DNA of 64,000 nucleotides from Echinicola arenosa (GTDB lineage: Bacteria; Bacteroidota; Bacteroidia; Cytophagales; Cyclobacteriaceae), in NCBI RefSeq assembly GCF_014841125.1, contig NZ_JACYTQ010000002.1:434001-498000 (forward strand), given 5' to 3'. Both the position numbers and the translations under genes were made by a program. Below the pieces are notes generated by a model. That model was not told the origin of the DNA. It did not search any database and saw only the letters and a list, made by a program, of their open reading frames with translations. Shown here piece by piece: positions 52,217 through 61,752 of this stretch (positions are counted from its first letter, which is position 1; every line of letters begins with the position of its first letter).

Positions 52217-55015
52217 TTACTTGATTTTTATTGCTTTATTGATAATATTTTGTTGCTCTTCAACATGCACCTTATGGTAGCCTGTTGCTGGAGAAGCACT
52301 TGCCTTTCGAGCAATAACCTCCATTGGGAAATCCCTGAACAAAGCCCTCATCATATAGGTCCAGTAGCCCATGTTTTCTGGTTCTTCTTGTACCCAAACC
52401 ACTTCTTTCTGCTTGCTGAATGATTTAACTACGTCAACAATCTGATTTTTAGGAAGCGGATGTAACTGCTCTACCCTAACGATCGCGACATCTTTCACTT
52501 TTTCCTTTTCCCTTGCCTCTATCAGATCATAATAGATTTTACCTGAACAAAGTACTACTCGGGTCACATCCTTTTCGCTTACGGTAGTATCCGTCAAAAC
52601 TTCTTTAAATCCACCTTTGGTAAACTCCTCAACAGGAGACATCACTTTAGGGTGTCTTAACAAGGATTTAGGAGACATTACAATACAAGGTTTTCTAAAC
52701 TCCCAAGCCAATTGTCTTCTCAATAAATGAAAGAAGTTGGAGGGTTCAGTGATATTGGCTACCACCATATTATACTCAGCAGAAAGCTGCAAGAACCTTT
52801 CTGGCCTAGCATTAGAGTGCTCTGGACCTTGTCCCTCATACCCATGAGGCAACAACATCACAAGCCCATTCATTTTCTGCCACTTGGACTCACCAGAGCT
52901 GATAAACTGGTCAATCATCGTCTGAGCACCATTGGCAAAATCACCAAACTGCGCCTCCCAGATGGTCAATGAATCCGGGTTGGCCATAGCATACCCATAT
53001 TCAAAGCCCAGTACTGCATATTCAGAAAGTAAGGAGTTGTAAATATGGAATTGGCCTTTATTATCCTTTAATTCTTTTAAAGAATTATAAGACTTACTGG
53101 TATTGGCATCATGAAGCACAGCATGTCTGTGAGAGAAAGTACCTCTTCTACAGTCCTGTCCGGTCAACCTTACTGTCTTGCCTTCCAGTAGCAAAGAGCC
53201 ATAAGCCAATAATTCAGCAGCTGCCCAGTTTAGGGACTTGGAATTAAAGAACATGTCTTTACGCTGCTTCATTTGCACCTCAATCTGCTTAATTGGCTTA
53301 AAGCCTTTTGGCAAAGTGGTCAATGCTTCGGCTACTTTATTTACTGCTTCTTCCGAAATAAAGGTATCCGGAGACTTTTCAAAATCCTCAGGAGTGGACT
53401 TTCTAAGTTCTTTCCAGGCCTGCTCAAAAGGTGAGAAATTATAAGGAAGTGGCTTTTCTTTCACCATATTCAATCTGTCCTGAAGCAATTGACGGAACTC
53501 TTTGTCCATTTGCTTAGCCAGCTTGGCATCTACATCTCCTCTTTCCATGAGTCTTTTATTATAGATCTCTCTTGGATTAGGATGTTTCGATATAATGTTA
53601 TAAAGCTCAGGCTGGGTAAACTTAGGCTCATCAGACTCATTGTGGCCATGTCTTCTATAACAAACCATATCAATGAAAATATCCTGATTATATTTCTGCC
53701 TGAATTCCGCAGCCAGTTTTGCCGCAAACACCACTTCTTCCGGATCATCTCCATTGACGTGAATTACAGGAGCATCTATGATTTTAGCTACATCGGTGCA
53801 GTAGATTGAGCTTCTTGCATCATCAAAGTCTGTTGTAAAACCGACTTGGTTATTGATCACAAAGTGAATGGTTCCTCCGGTGTTATAACCTTTTAGGTTA
53901 GCCATTTGCGTCACCTCATAAACAATGCCTTGCCCAGCCACTGCTGCATCACCATGAATCAGGATTGGAATCACCTTATCCTTGTTTCCCTCATACTGAT
54001 GGTCGATTTTTGCTCTTACAAACCCTTCCACTACTGGATTTACCGCTTCCAAGTGAGACGGGTTAGGAGCTAATTTCAGGTTGATCTTCTTGCTGGTAGG
54101 TGTGGTAATTTCACTGGAAAATCCCATGTGGTACTTCACATCACCATCACCCATGGTAAGGTCAGGCTTGGCAGTTCCTTCAAATTCAGAGAAAATCTGC
54201 TCATAGGTTTTACCCATAATATTGGCCAAAACATTCAATCGACCTCTATGGGCCATACCAATCATCACTTCCTCGGCACCTAATTCCGCTCCTTTATTGA
54301 TAACTGCATCCAAAAATGGGATGGTACTTTCACCACCTTCAAGGGAAAATCGCTTTTGTCCTAAATATTTGGTATGCAAGAAGTTTTCGAAGACAACCGC
54401 TTCATTCAACTTGGACAATATTCTCTTCTTCTCCTCAGCTGGAGGATTAAAGGCCAAAGCTTCCTTTTCAATTTTTTGCCTCAACCAATCCAACATTTCC
54501 GGATCTCGAATATATAAGTATTCGAATCCCATCGAACCTTCATATATCTTTTTGAGGGCTTCTACGATTTTACTCAACTTGGCATCTCCAATACCAATTT
54601 CGTTCCCCGCCTGAAAAACCGTACTTAGATCCGCCTCGCTCAACCCAAAATCCTCTAGGTCGATCAATGCTTTTCTATCCCTTCTTTCTCTTACTGGATT
54701 GGTCTTAGACCTTAAGTGTGCTCTGGAACGATACGCATGGATCAAAGCCCTTACCTTAATTTCCTTTGGCAATTGCTCCATGTCCATCATGGTTCCTCTG
54801 GTCGCTAGATTGCCATTTGGTGCTGCACTCACTTGCGATGTTGAAGAAACAGCGCCTCCGTTTTCGTCTTCTCCAAACTTGGTAATGGCAAAGTCAAAGC
54901 CATCAAAAAATGTTTTCCAACTTGGTTCGATTGATTCTGGGTCCTTTTTGTAATCCTCATATAGCTCATCAATATAAGCTACATGGGCATTGGAAATGTA
55001 TGAATATTTGTCCAT
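52217..55015 (-). CDS. odhA: 2-Oxoglutarate dehydrogenase E1 component
   Basis: 932 residues, a thiamine-diphosphate enzyme. Starts MDKYSYISNAHVAYIDELYEDY, the conserved N-terminal helix for E2 binding. Catalytic and ThDP features: HRGRLNVLANIMGK, GDVKYHMGFS, HGDAAVAGQG, NNQVGFTT and, in the C-terminal half, DCRRGTFSHRHAVLHD and LMLLPHGYEGQGPEHSNARPER-like segments (in parts). It decarboxylates 2-oxoglutarate in the TCA cycle. A TATATTTG box (55036-55043) lies 20 bases upstream. Shorter N-terminus than actinobacterial fused KGD. Confidence 0.96.
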   Translation of the reverse strand: MDKYSYISNAHVAYIDELYEDYKKDPESIEPSWKTFFDGFDFAITKFGEDENGGAVSSTSQVSAAPNGNLATRGTMMDMEQLPKEIKVRALIHAYRSRAHLRSKTNPVRERRDRKALIDLEDFGLSEADLSTVFQAGNEIGIGDAKLSKIVEALKKIYEGSMGFEYLYIRDPEMLDWLRQKIEKEALAFNPPAEEKKRILSKLNEAVVFENFLHTKYLGQKRFSLEGGESTIPFLDAVINKGAELGAEEVMIGMAHRGRLNVLANIMGKTYEQIFSEFEGTAKPDLTMGDGDVKYHMGFSSEITTPTSKKINLKLAPNPSHLEAVNPVVEGFVRAKIDHQYEGNKDKVIPILIHGDAAVAGQGIVYEVTQMANLKGYNTGGTIHFVINNQVGFTTDFDDARSSIYCTDVAKIIDAPVIHVNGDDPEEVVFAAKLAAEFRQKYNQDIFIDMVCYRRHGHNESDEPKFTQPELYNIISKHPNPREIYNKRLMERGDVDAKLAKQMDKEFRQLLQDRLNMVKEKPLPYNFSPFEQAWKELRKSTPEDFEKSPDTFISEEAVNKVAEALTTLPKGFKPIKQIEVQMKQRKDMFFNSKSLNWAAAELLAYGSLLLEGKTVRLTGQDCRRGTFSHRHAVLHDANTSKSYNSLKELKDNKGQFHIYNSLLSEYAVLGFEYGYAMANPDSLTIWEAQFGDFANGAQTMIDQFISSGESKWQKMNGLVMLLPHGYEGQGPEHSNARPERFLQLSAEYNMVVANITEPSNFFHLLRRQLAWEFRKPCIVMSPKSLLRHPKVMSPVEEFTKGGFKEVLTDTTVSEKDVTRVVLCSGKIYYDLIEAREKEKVKDVAIVRVEQLHPLPKNQIVDVVKSFSKQKEVVWVQEEPENMGYWTYMMRALFRDFPMEVIARKASASPATGYHKVHVEEQQNIINKAIKIK

Positions 55016-55035
55016 GTTTTGATTATTTCGATATG

Positions 55036-55067
55036 CAAATATAGATACTTATGAATTTTTAATAAAA
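55036..55067 (-). promoter_or_regulatory. Promoter of odhA
   Basis: TATATTTG (55036-55043, minus strand) is a full -7 match; TTTT/TTTA stands 19-20 bases upstream as a weak -33 box. Confidence 0.45.
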
Positions 55068-55266
55068 CTGCTTATTCGCTTAAACAAATAGATCTGATTT
55101 TCAACTATATTTATTTTCATTCACAAAACTATACTTGCATTTTTGTTGATTCTTATTGAAATAAATTTGGTTTTTGTATGATTTCAAAATGTGGTTTGGT
55201 AGATACGTTATCTAATGGATCAATTATAAGATTAAATCATCTATTTTTCCTAAAGAAAATGTCTTA

Positions 55267-56082
55267 TCAAGGCGTATAACTGAATGAAAGCGGATCTTCA
55301 TATTTAAACACAAAGCCCTGATCTTGGATTTTTTGAGAAGAAATTTGTTTCCAATCAGCACGCTCGCTTTGATCATAACTCGCAGGTGGATCAAAACCCA
55401 GTTCTTTAGCGTTCATTTCATAGACGTCTTTCTTTTTAGGATGCAAAGGACTTACACCATTGAAAATCTCATCCCATAAATTATTGGCAACTACAAACTC
55501 TATAAGCCTTACGGCATCCTCTTGGTGGATATAATTGACTGGAGGATGTCCCGTTACATTATTCTTTCCTGAAAAATATTTTCCAGGAATTCTGTCCAAC
55601 CCTAGTAATCCCCCTAAGCGAATGATGGTAAGTGAGTAACTTTTATCTTTGATCAAGATACTCTCAGCTTCTAACAATGTCATGTTTACTGTCTCTTTCC
55701 CGATTAATTTTTCTCTTTCATCCACCTCTCGATTAACATCTGGATAAACAGAAGTAGCACTGGTATAAATGACACATTTTACATTTGATTGTTGTATGAG
55801 GGCTTTTAGGAATTTGATTTGCTCCGGATGAAATGTATCGGGTAAAGTTCTTCTTTTTGGAGGGATATTGATAATGACTAGGTCAGCATCAAAAAGTTTT
55901 TGAAACCCACTTCCAACAGGATGAGGCTCCAATTTTAAGCATACTGCGTTAACTCCTTCTTTCTCTAACAGCTTTTGCTTCTCTACTGAAGTAGTACTAC
56001 CAATTACCTGATGCCCCTTTTCAATAAGGAATTTCGCTAGGGGAAGGCCGAGCCATCCTAGACCAATTATACTGATCTTCAT
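55267..56082 (-). CDS. SDR-family NAD(P)-binding protein, YeeZ-like
   Basis: 271 residues. An N-terminal Rossmann motif GLGWLGLPLAKFL, a strand with ADLVIINIPPKR, YTSATSVYP with the family Ser/Tyr, and YIHQEDAVRLIEF near 195 show an extended SDR, closest to the YeeZ-like atypical group. These proteins are thought to act as sugar-nucleotide or other small-molecule epimerases/reductases, but no substrate is known. Atypical SDRs often lack a proper YxxxK; the motif here is not clear, so activity is unsure. The next gene upstream is a hydroxylase on the same strand. Confidence 0.78.
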   Translation of the reverse strand: MKISIIGLGWLGLPLAKFLIEKGHQVIGSTTSVEKQKLLEKEGVNAVCLKLEPHPVGSGFQKLFDADLVIINIPPKRRTLPDTFHPEQIKFLKALIQQSNVKCVIYTSATSVYPDVNREVDEREKLIGKETVNMTLLEAESILIKDKSYSLTIIRLGGLLGLDRIPGKYFSGKNNVTGHPPVNYIHQEDAVRLIEFVVANNLWDEIFNGVSPLHPKKKDVYEMNAKELGFDPPASYDQSERADWKQISSQKIQDQGFVFKYEDPLSFSYTP

Positions 56083-56140
56083 CTATTTAGGTACTTTAGG
56101 TTGATCAACTTCACAGCTCAAAAATATCTATTTTTGTCCA

Positions 56141-56180
56141 TAAAAAAGCCTTCCTCCAAAAGGAAGAAGGCTTTAATTTT
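56141..56180 (-). terminator. Terminator after the hydroxylase gene
   Basis: A 13-base stem with one mismatch (AAAGCCTTCCTCC / GGAAGAAGGCTTT) and loop AAAA, followed on the minus strand by T residues; it overlaps the stop of the hydroxylase gene by two bases. Confidence 0.88.
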
Positions 56181-56808
56181 ATTTATCTTTCTTAGGCATT
56201 GTACCTAAAATAACATCCCAAAGAGGTGAACTTACCCCAAATGCAACATCAGGATTCTTATAGTGATGAATGGCATGGTTGACCCAAAGGATTTTCAAGA
56301 AATTCTTGGGTGGCTGAAATGCGTGAACCACATAATGCACCCCAAGGTACAGAGCATAGCCAATCAAAAAACCTGGCAAGAAATAGAAAGCATAATCTCC
56401 CATAATAAAGGTAAACACAAAATAAAAGATACAGGCATATAAGCCACTGATAAAAGGCGGCATAGCCAAACGATCTTTGTCCTTGGGATAATCATGATGT
56501 ACACCATGCACAGAATACTGTAATTTATCTTTCAATTTTGTATTGGGTACCATATGGAAGAAATACTTGTGCATCAAGTACTCCACAAGGGTAAAAGCCA
56601 ATAGGCCAATCAACACTACTATTAATCCAATCAAAACTGGAATCGTAGTAGTAGTCAAGCCATAGTAAAACGAAACGGAACCTATTACCAAAAACATGAT
56701 AATAGGAATACTTATATGTGTTCTGGACAACCTTTCCAAAACAGGATTTTGGAACATTTGTGCCGACCCATTGTTATCAGGCCTCTCCAGTCTTCCAATT
56801 TTCTTCAT
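56179..56808 (-). CDS. Fatty acid hydroxylase/sterol desaturase-superfamily membrane protein
   Basis: 209 residues with four hydrophobic helices (about 33-50, 55-75, 120-137, 140-160). The eight-His di-iron pattern is there: H80-x4-H85, H101-x2-HH (104, 105), H158-x3-H162, H178-x2-HH (181, 182). This is the membrane-bound oxygenase superfamily that hydroxylates fatty acids, sterols or carotenoids using O2. The substrate is not known; in Bacteroidota, candidate substrates include fatty-acyl chains of sphingolipids and carotenoids. It lies alone with a terminator. Confidence 0.87.
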   Translation of the reverse strand: MKKIGRLERPDNNGSAQMFQNPVLERLSRTHISIPIIMFLVIGSVSFYYGLTTTTIPVLIGLIVVLIGLLAFTLVEYLMHKYFFHMVPNTKLKDKLQYSVHGVHHDYPKDKDRLAMPPFISGLYACIFYFVFTFIMGDYAFYFLPGFLIGYALYLGVHYVVHAFQPPKNFLKILWVNHAIHHYKNPDVAFGVSSPLWDVILGTMPKKDK

Positions 56809-56966
56809 CCTATTCTTATTTTCTAATTAATTCTTACTTCAATTAAACAACTGAAAAGCAACAGCTTAATTCGCAAACTACGCTGAAACTTTTAAAATTC
56901 CCCACAAATCTAACGGAATGATTTCAAAAGGAGATATTCTTTTCAGGAAATAATGATTAAAATCTC

Positions 56967-58106
56967 CTATTTGGAAAGAGAAAGGGTTTTCTCTATGGTC
57001 TTTTTATAAAATGCCTCATACCTCGGCAATATGTTTGAAACATCAAATTCTTTTGCCCTGGCCAAAGCTCTTTTTTTGAACCCTGGTAAGTTCTTATCGG
57101 AAAGAATATGTAAGGCCTTTTCAGTTAAACCTTTGATATCCCCAACATCACACGCAAACCCCGTCACTCCATCAATGTTCAATTCAGGGATTCCTCCCGC
57201 ATTTGAAGACAATACAGGGACCTCACAGGCCATCGCCTCCAGTGCAGCCAAGCCAAAACTCTCTTTCTCAGAAGGAATCAAAAACAAATCAGCCACCGAA
57301 AGCACTTCCTCCACGGCCTCCAATTTCCCCAAGAATCGAGTATCTTCACAAGTCCCCAGCTCTCGACAAAGGCGCTCCATCTTATCTCTTTCAGGTCCAT
57401 CCCCTACCAATAACAGCTTTGAGGGAACAACTTTCCGCACTTCATAAAACACTTGAATAACATCCTCTACCCGCTTTACTTTCCTAAAGTTGGAGGTGTG
57501 AACTAGTAGCTTTTCGTCATTTGGACATATTGCCCTCTTGAAATGCTCCTTTTTCTGCTTCTTGAAGCGATCCAAATCAATAAAGTTTGGAATCACCTCT
57601 ATCCCATTCTTTATATCAAAATGCTCATAGGTAGCTTTCTTCAAATCTTCTGATACCGCAGTGACACCATCTGACTCGTTGATACTAAACGTAACCACTG
57701 GTTCATAGCTGGGGTCTTTCCCCACCAAAGTGATGTCAGTACCATGTAAGGTTGTCACCACAGGAATTTCAATTCCATGACTTTTCAAGATCTGCTTGGC
57801 CATGTAAGCTGCAGAAGCATGAGGAATCGCGTAATGGACATGCAGCAAATCCAACCCCTCATATTTGACCACATTCACCATTTTACTGGCCAAGGCCAAT
57901 TCATAAGGTGCATGTTCAAATAATGGATAACTCTTTATATCTACTTCGTGATAGAATAAATTCTCGCTAAAAAAGTCCAACCTGGTAGGCTGTCTGTATG
58001 TTACAAAATGAACCTGATGTCCTTCTTTTGCAAGGGCTTTCCCCAATTCTGTGGCCACTACGCCACTCCCACCAAAAGTGGGATAACAGACAATTCCGAT
58101 TTTCAT
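56967..58106 (-). CDS. bshA: N-acetyl-alpha-D-glucosaminyl L-malate synthase
   Basis: 379 residues of a GT4 glycosyltransferase with the BshA signature start MKIGIVCYPTFGGSGVVATELGKALA, HVHYAIPHASAAY, TLHGTDITLVGKDPSY and TAVSEDLKK. The C-terminal lobe has LVGDGPERDKMERLC and SEKESFGLAALEAMAC. It joins UDP-GlcNAc and L-malate, the first step of bacillithiol synthesis. Finding it implies that this organism makes bacillithiol, a thiol reported for Firmicutes, Deinococcus and several Bacteroidota. bshB and bshC are not in this window. Confidence 0.95.
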   Translation of the reverse strand: MKIGIVCYPTFGGSGVVATELGKALAKEGHQVHFVTYRQPTRLDFFSENLFYHEVDIKSYPLFEHAPYELALASKMVNVVKYEGLDLLHVHYAIPHASAAYMAKQILKSHGIEIPVVTTLHGTDITLVGKDPSYEPVVTFSINESDGVTAVSEDLKKATYEHFDIKNGIEVIPNFIDLDRFKKQKKEHFKRAICPNDEKLLVHTSNFRKVKRVEDVIQVFYEVRKVVPSKLLLVGDGPERDKMERLCRELGTCEDTRFLGKLEAVEEVLSVADLFLIPSEKESFGLAALEAMACEVPVLSSNAGGIPELNIDGVTGFACDVGDIKGLTEKALHILSDKNLPGFKKRALARAKEFDVSNILPRYEAFYKKTIEKTLSLSK

Positions 58107-58201
58107 GTTTTCTTTACTTAAAAAAAGCTACTTTTTTAAATTTAGAAGCTATAACCGTTAAGGTTTCATTTTTGTTCAATATGCGCATAATTTTTCTAAA
58201 C

Positions 58202-61153
58202 CTACCGAATGGATTGATAAATTACATCGTGAATATCAGTTCTGATATTATCCCTCAACAAAGAATTATTGCTTGCATTGGGATAAACTCTATTGGATAA
58301 GAACACATAGATCAAATCATTATCAGGGTCTGCCCATACAGCAGTCCCAGTGAATCCAGTATGCCCAAAACTGTTTTTAGAGGCCAATTTTCCAGCAGAT
58401 CCTCCTCTATCAATTTCTGGCTCAGGCTTGTCCCATCCCCAGGCCCTCCTACTTTCCTTTGACTGTCGTTTCGTAAACTGTTTTACGGTTTTTGGGTCAA
58501 TTAGGTTCACACCTCCGTAATGCCCATTCTGCAGCATCATCTGCATCATCACAGCCAGATCATGCGCTGTCCCAAACAATCCAGCATGACCAGCAACCCC
58601 CCCATACATGGCTGCTCCAGGATCATGCACCGTACCACGAATCACTTCATGCCTGAAAATCAAATCATTCTCTGTAGGGGCAATTCTTTCTATTGGAAAC
58701 TTTTCCAATGGTAAATAAGTCAATGTGTATAAGCCCAGTGGCTGATAAAAGTTCTGCTCCAAAAACTCATTCATCGGTTGATTCACCATCTTTTCTACCA
58801 AACGATGAAGCATGTACATGCCCAAATCCGAATATTTATAATCGTATTTTTTTTTGCCATAGGGAAGTTTTCGCAATTCAGAGTCAACCGTCCACTTCCA
58901 AACACTATCAGGCAAAGCATCCATAGCATACATTCCATTGGCAACTTTCACATTAAATCCAGGGCCTGGCTGACTCCTATAATAGGCCTGATCCCATTCC
59001 TTTCCATTTATGGTTTTAGTATAGTGGGGAATCCATGGAAGCAGCCCTGCTTCATGTGTCATAATATCCTTGATCACCAGCTTGGCCTTGTTTGAGCCAT
59101 TAAGCTCTAACAAATAATCTCCTATTGGCCTGTTGATATCAATCAAGTTCCTACTGTTCAAAAACATGATCGCTTGTGTTGTGGCCATTACTTTTGTAAT
59201 GGAGGCTAAATCATAAATGGTTTCGGTAGTAACAACTTTGGAGCGGTCATAATCCAAGTAACCATACGCCTTTTCAAACACAACTTTTCCATTTTTAGCC
59301 ACCAAAACACATGCTCCAGGGGTGGATTTATTCCTGATGGCCCCATTAATTATATCATCTATTTTGTTGAGCTGTCGACTATCCATCCCTACTGTTTCAG
59401 GGCTGCTATAACCTAAGCGATCTTTAGCTTCATAGGAAAGGTCAGTTCCTGCCTTCAATGAACTGCTAACCGTAGCAGGAAGGCTTCCATTAACCCCTCT
59501 TGCTCCAAAAATCACCTGAGGAACCAATTTTTCAGTATATTCATTTTCCTCATAAGCCACAAGGACATGGGGCATGTCATCCAAGTATTTTGCGGCATAT
59601 GCATTTCCAAAAAGCACAGTGATCACGTTGTACTTTTCACTGAGGTTTTTGATAAAGAACATATCGCTTTCTTTAATCCCAAAATTTCTTCTGGGACTGT
59701 TGCTTACGTTCATCACACCTACTACGATAGTATTGTAATCTTTCAGATTTTCTTCTAATGCTCTGTAATTAGCGTTATTGCTATTTCTGGCTAACCTGAA
59801 ATGATGAAATTCACCATATTTATCCAAATATTTCTGAAAGGTATCTCCTCCATCCCCAAGGGTAATAGATGCCATCTTTAACAAATCCTGATTTCGGATA
59901 GGCAGAAATCCCTCCTCATTGGCCGTAAGGGTCATGGATCCGGCATATAACTTTTCAATCAATGCTTGAGTATCATAAGTGCTTATCCTCTCTACCAATT
60001 TCTCAGTATTGATTTTTTGAGGCTTACTAAGCCCAGCCCAATATTTAGCTCTCAAAATCTTCCTGATCCTTCCATCAATCTCCTCCTTGCTGATCCTACC
60101 TTCTTCGACTGCCTGAAGAATAAGCTGTTTGGATTTGGGTACATCCTCGGCATACAATAAAATATCATTCCCAGCCAAAAGTGCCAGCAAATCTACTTCC
60201 CCAGGTTTGTGGAGATTGCTGACGCCTTTCATATTCAATGCATCTGTAAAAACAAGTCCCTTAAACCCAAGGTCTTTTTTCAGCAAATCAGTTACCACAC
60301 CTTTTGTAAGGGTAGTTGGCATAGAAGCGGTAGTGCCCAAACTTGGTGTGTGCAAGTGAGCTACCATTACACTCATGAGGTCTTCTTTGATCAGCTGCCG
60401 GTAAGGATAAAGGTCGACTTCCTGAATACGATCTTTCGTTTTAATGATTACCGGGGTAGTATAATGAGAGTCCGAATTCGTATCTCCGTGTCCTGGGAAA
60501 TGTTTGGCGTTAGCAATTACTCCATGCTCCTGTAAGCCTTTCATGTAGGCCACAGACTTCCTGGCCACTCTTTCCTTTTGCTCTCCGAAAGCCCGATACC
60601 CAATCACTGGATTATCAGGGTTCGAGTTGATATCCACTACTGGAGCAAAGTTGATGTGCATTCCCAGCTCCTTAAACTGATGAGCTATCTCTGTACCCAT
60701 CTGATATATCAGCTCGTCATCCTCAATGGCTCCCAGCGTCATCTGTTTTGGAAACTGCAAAACACTATCAAGTCGCATACTCACCCCCCATTCTGCATCC
60801 ATGGCTATAAAAAGTGGGGTTTTAGAAATTGATTGATAGTAATTGGTCAGGTTGGCCTGCCTGACCGGTCCCCCCTGAAAAAATATCAATCCACCCAATT
60901 GTTCTTCTTTAATAAGCTCGCTGATTGCTCGCTTGTGCTCTTCCCCTCTATTGGAGTAAGCTGCTACCATAAAAAGTTGACCTAATCGCTCCTCAAATGA
61001 TAAGCTATTGAAAACACTGTCTACCCACCTGTTTTGGGCCTGAATATCTCGAGTGCTAAAAGGATCATTTGGGATATCAAATTTAGGAAAGCCATTGCTA
61101 ACAGTTACTTCCAGGATGATCAATATAATGGCCATCCAAACTTTTTGAATCAT
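58202..61153 (-). CDS. NagZ-like GH3 glycosidase fused to a serine hydrolase (class C beta-lactamase-like)
   Basis: 983 residues with a probable signal or anchor helix (6-20). Domain 1 (about 45-375) is GH3: AKHFPGHGDTNSDSH (217-230) has the His/Asp dyad specific for NagZ-type beta-N-acetylglucosaminidases, and D304 in FTDALNMKG fits the nucleophile. A GH3 C-terminal-like domain follows (about 400-565). Domain 3 (about 590-980) is a penicillin-binding-protein/beta-lactamase fold with SITK (S651, K654), YSD (774-776) and HTG (931-933). It may both cut muropeptide sugar bonds and hydrolyse peptide or ester bonds of the wall fragments in the periplasm. The reaction of domain 3 is inference. Confidence 0.92.
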   Translation of the reverse strand: MIQKVWMAIILIILEVTVSNGFPKFDIPNDPFSTRDIQAQNRWVDSVFNSLSFEERLGQLFMVAAYSNRGEEHKRAISELIKEEQLGGLIFFQGGPVRQANLTNYYQSISKTPLFIAMDAEWGVSMRLDSVLQFPKQMTLGAIEDDELIYQMGTEIAHQFKELGMHINFAPVVDINSNPDNPVIGYRAFGEQKERVARKSVAYMKGLQEHGVIANAKHFPGHGDTNSDSHYTTPVIIKTKDRIQEVDLYPYRQLIKEDLMSVMVAHLHTPSLGTTASMPTTLTKGVVTDLLKKDLGFKGLVFTDALNMKGVSNLHKPGEVDLLALLAGNDILLYAEDVPKSKQLILQAVEEGRISKEEIDGRIRKILRAKYWAGLSKPQKINTEKLVERISTYDTQALIEKLYAGSMTLTANEEGFLPIRNQDLLKMASITLGDGGDTFQKYLDKYGEFHHFRLARNSNNANYRALEENLKDYNTIVVGVMNVSNSPRRNFGIKESDMFFIKNLSEKYNVITVLFGNAYAAKYLDDMPHVLVAYEENEYTEKLVPQVIFGARGVNGSLPATVSSSLKAGTDLSYEAKDRLGYSSPETVGMDSRQLNKIDDIINGAIRNKSTPGACVLVAKNGKVVFEKAYGYLDYDRSKVVTTETIYDLASITKVMATTQAIMFLNSRNLIDINRPIGDYLLELNGSNKAKLVIKDIMTHEAGLLPWIPHYTKTINGKEWDQAYYRSQPGPGFNVKVANGMYAMDALPDSVWKWTVDSELRKLPYGKKKYDYKYSDLGMYMLHRLVEKMVNQPMNEFLEQNFYQPLGLYTLTYLPLEKFPIERIAPTENDLIFRHEVIRGTVHDPGAAMYGGVAGHAGLFGTAHDLAVMMQMMLQNGHYGGVNLIDPKTVKQFTKRQSKESRRAWGWDKPEPEIDRGGSAGKLASKNSFGHTGFTGTAVWADPDNDLIYVFLSNRVYPNASNNSLLRDNIRTDIHDVIYQSIR

Positions 61154-61165
61154 GCGAATGTTTAA

Positions 61166-61196
61166 TTTTTATTGCTTAAAATTTAAAATAACTTTG
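61166..61196 (+). promoter_or_regulatory. Candidate promoter of the 61342-64000 unit
   Basis: TTTT (61166-61169), 19 bases, TAACTTTG (61189-61196), a full -7 match. It would give a leader of about 140 bases before the ATG at 61342. A seven-base inverted repeat (TACGTTA / TAACGTA, 61292-61312) lies within that leader. Confidence 0.4.
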
Positions 61197-61341
61197 TAAG
61201 TGTAGTATAGTATACCGCCATTCTTCAGAGTAATTGCGAAACTTACATAAAATTAAAGCTTCTGTCTATCAAAATAGTGATGAGCAGAACCTACGTTATA
61301 TTTACTAACGTATTAATGGTATAATCGAATCTAAATTCATC

Positions 61342-61752
61342 ATGAAATTTCCCTCTATATTCAGAACCGCCAGGCCTATGCGCTTTGACATAAAGCCAAG
61401 GCACTACGATCCGGTCAAAGAAGAAATTGAGCAAAGAACCTCCAGGATTAAAAGACAACTGGAAGCTGATGGGCTTATTTCTTCTGATGAGGAAATCAGT
61501 GAAGCTTTTAAAAGCCAAAAATCTTCTTCTATCAGAGGTGCATTTACACAGGGCAGCCCTATTAAAAACAAACCATCCGACTTATTCAGTAGCGCTGGGA
61601 TGTTACGTTTGATCATTTTACTTTTTCTTGTTGGAAGTATCACTGGATATTTATATTGGGGAGCAAATGTGCTTTATATTTTATTATATGTGGGTATTGG
61701 AATAGCAGCTGTGCTATTTTTTCTAAGATTGAAAGGCAGGGGAAATGAGTGA
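61342..61752 (+). CDS. Small membrane protein of unknown function upstream of mutL
   Basis: 136 residues. The N-terminal 85 residues are hydrophilic and basic (FDIKPRHYDPVKEEIEQRTSRIKRQ), followed by two hydrophobic helices (about 87-105 and 108-126) and a short basic tail. The KPRHYDPVKEEIEQR stretch resembles a conserved motif in small Bacteroidota proteins encoded beside mutL. The gene overlaps mutL by eight bases, so the two are translated from one message. Its role, if related to mutL or the rhomboid gene that follows, is unknown. Confidence 0.75.
   Translation: MKFPSIFRTARPMRFDIKPRHYDPVKEEIEQRTSRIKRQLEADGLISSDEEISEAFKSQKSSSIRGAFTQGSPIKNKPSDLFSSAGMLRLIILLFLVGSITGYLYWGANVLYILLYVGIGIAAVLFFLRLKGRGNE

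Noticed and set aside
61291-61518. A 75-codon minus-strand frame near the start of the mutL unit
   Set aside because: It is antisense to the small membrane protein gene and to its promoter leader.
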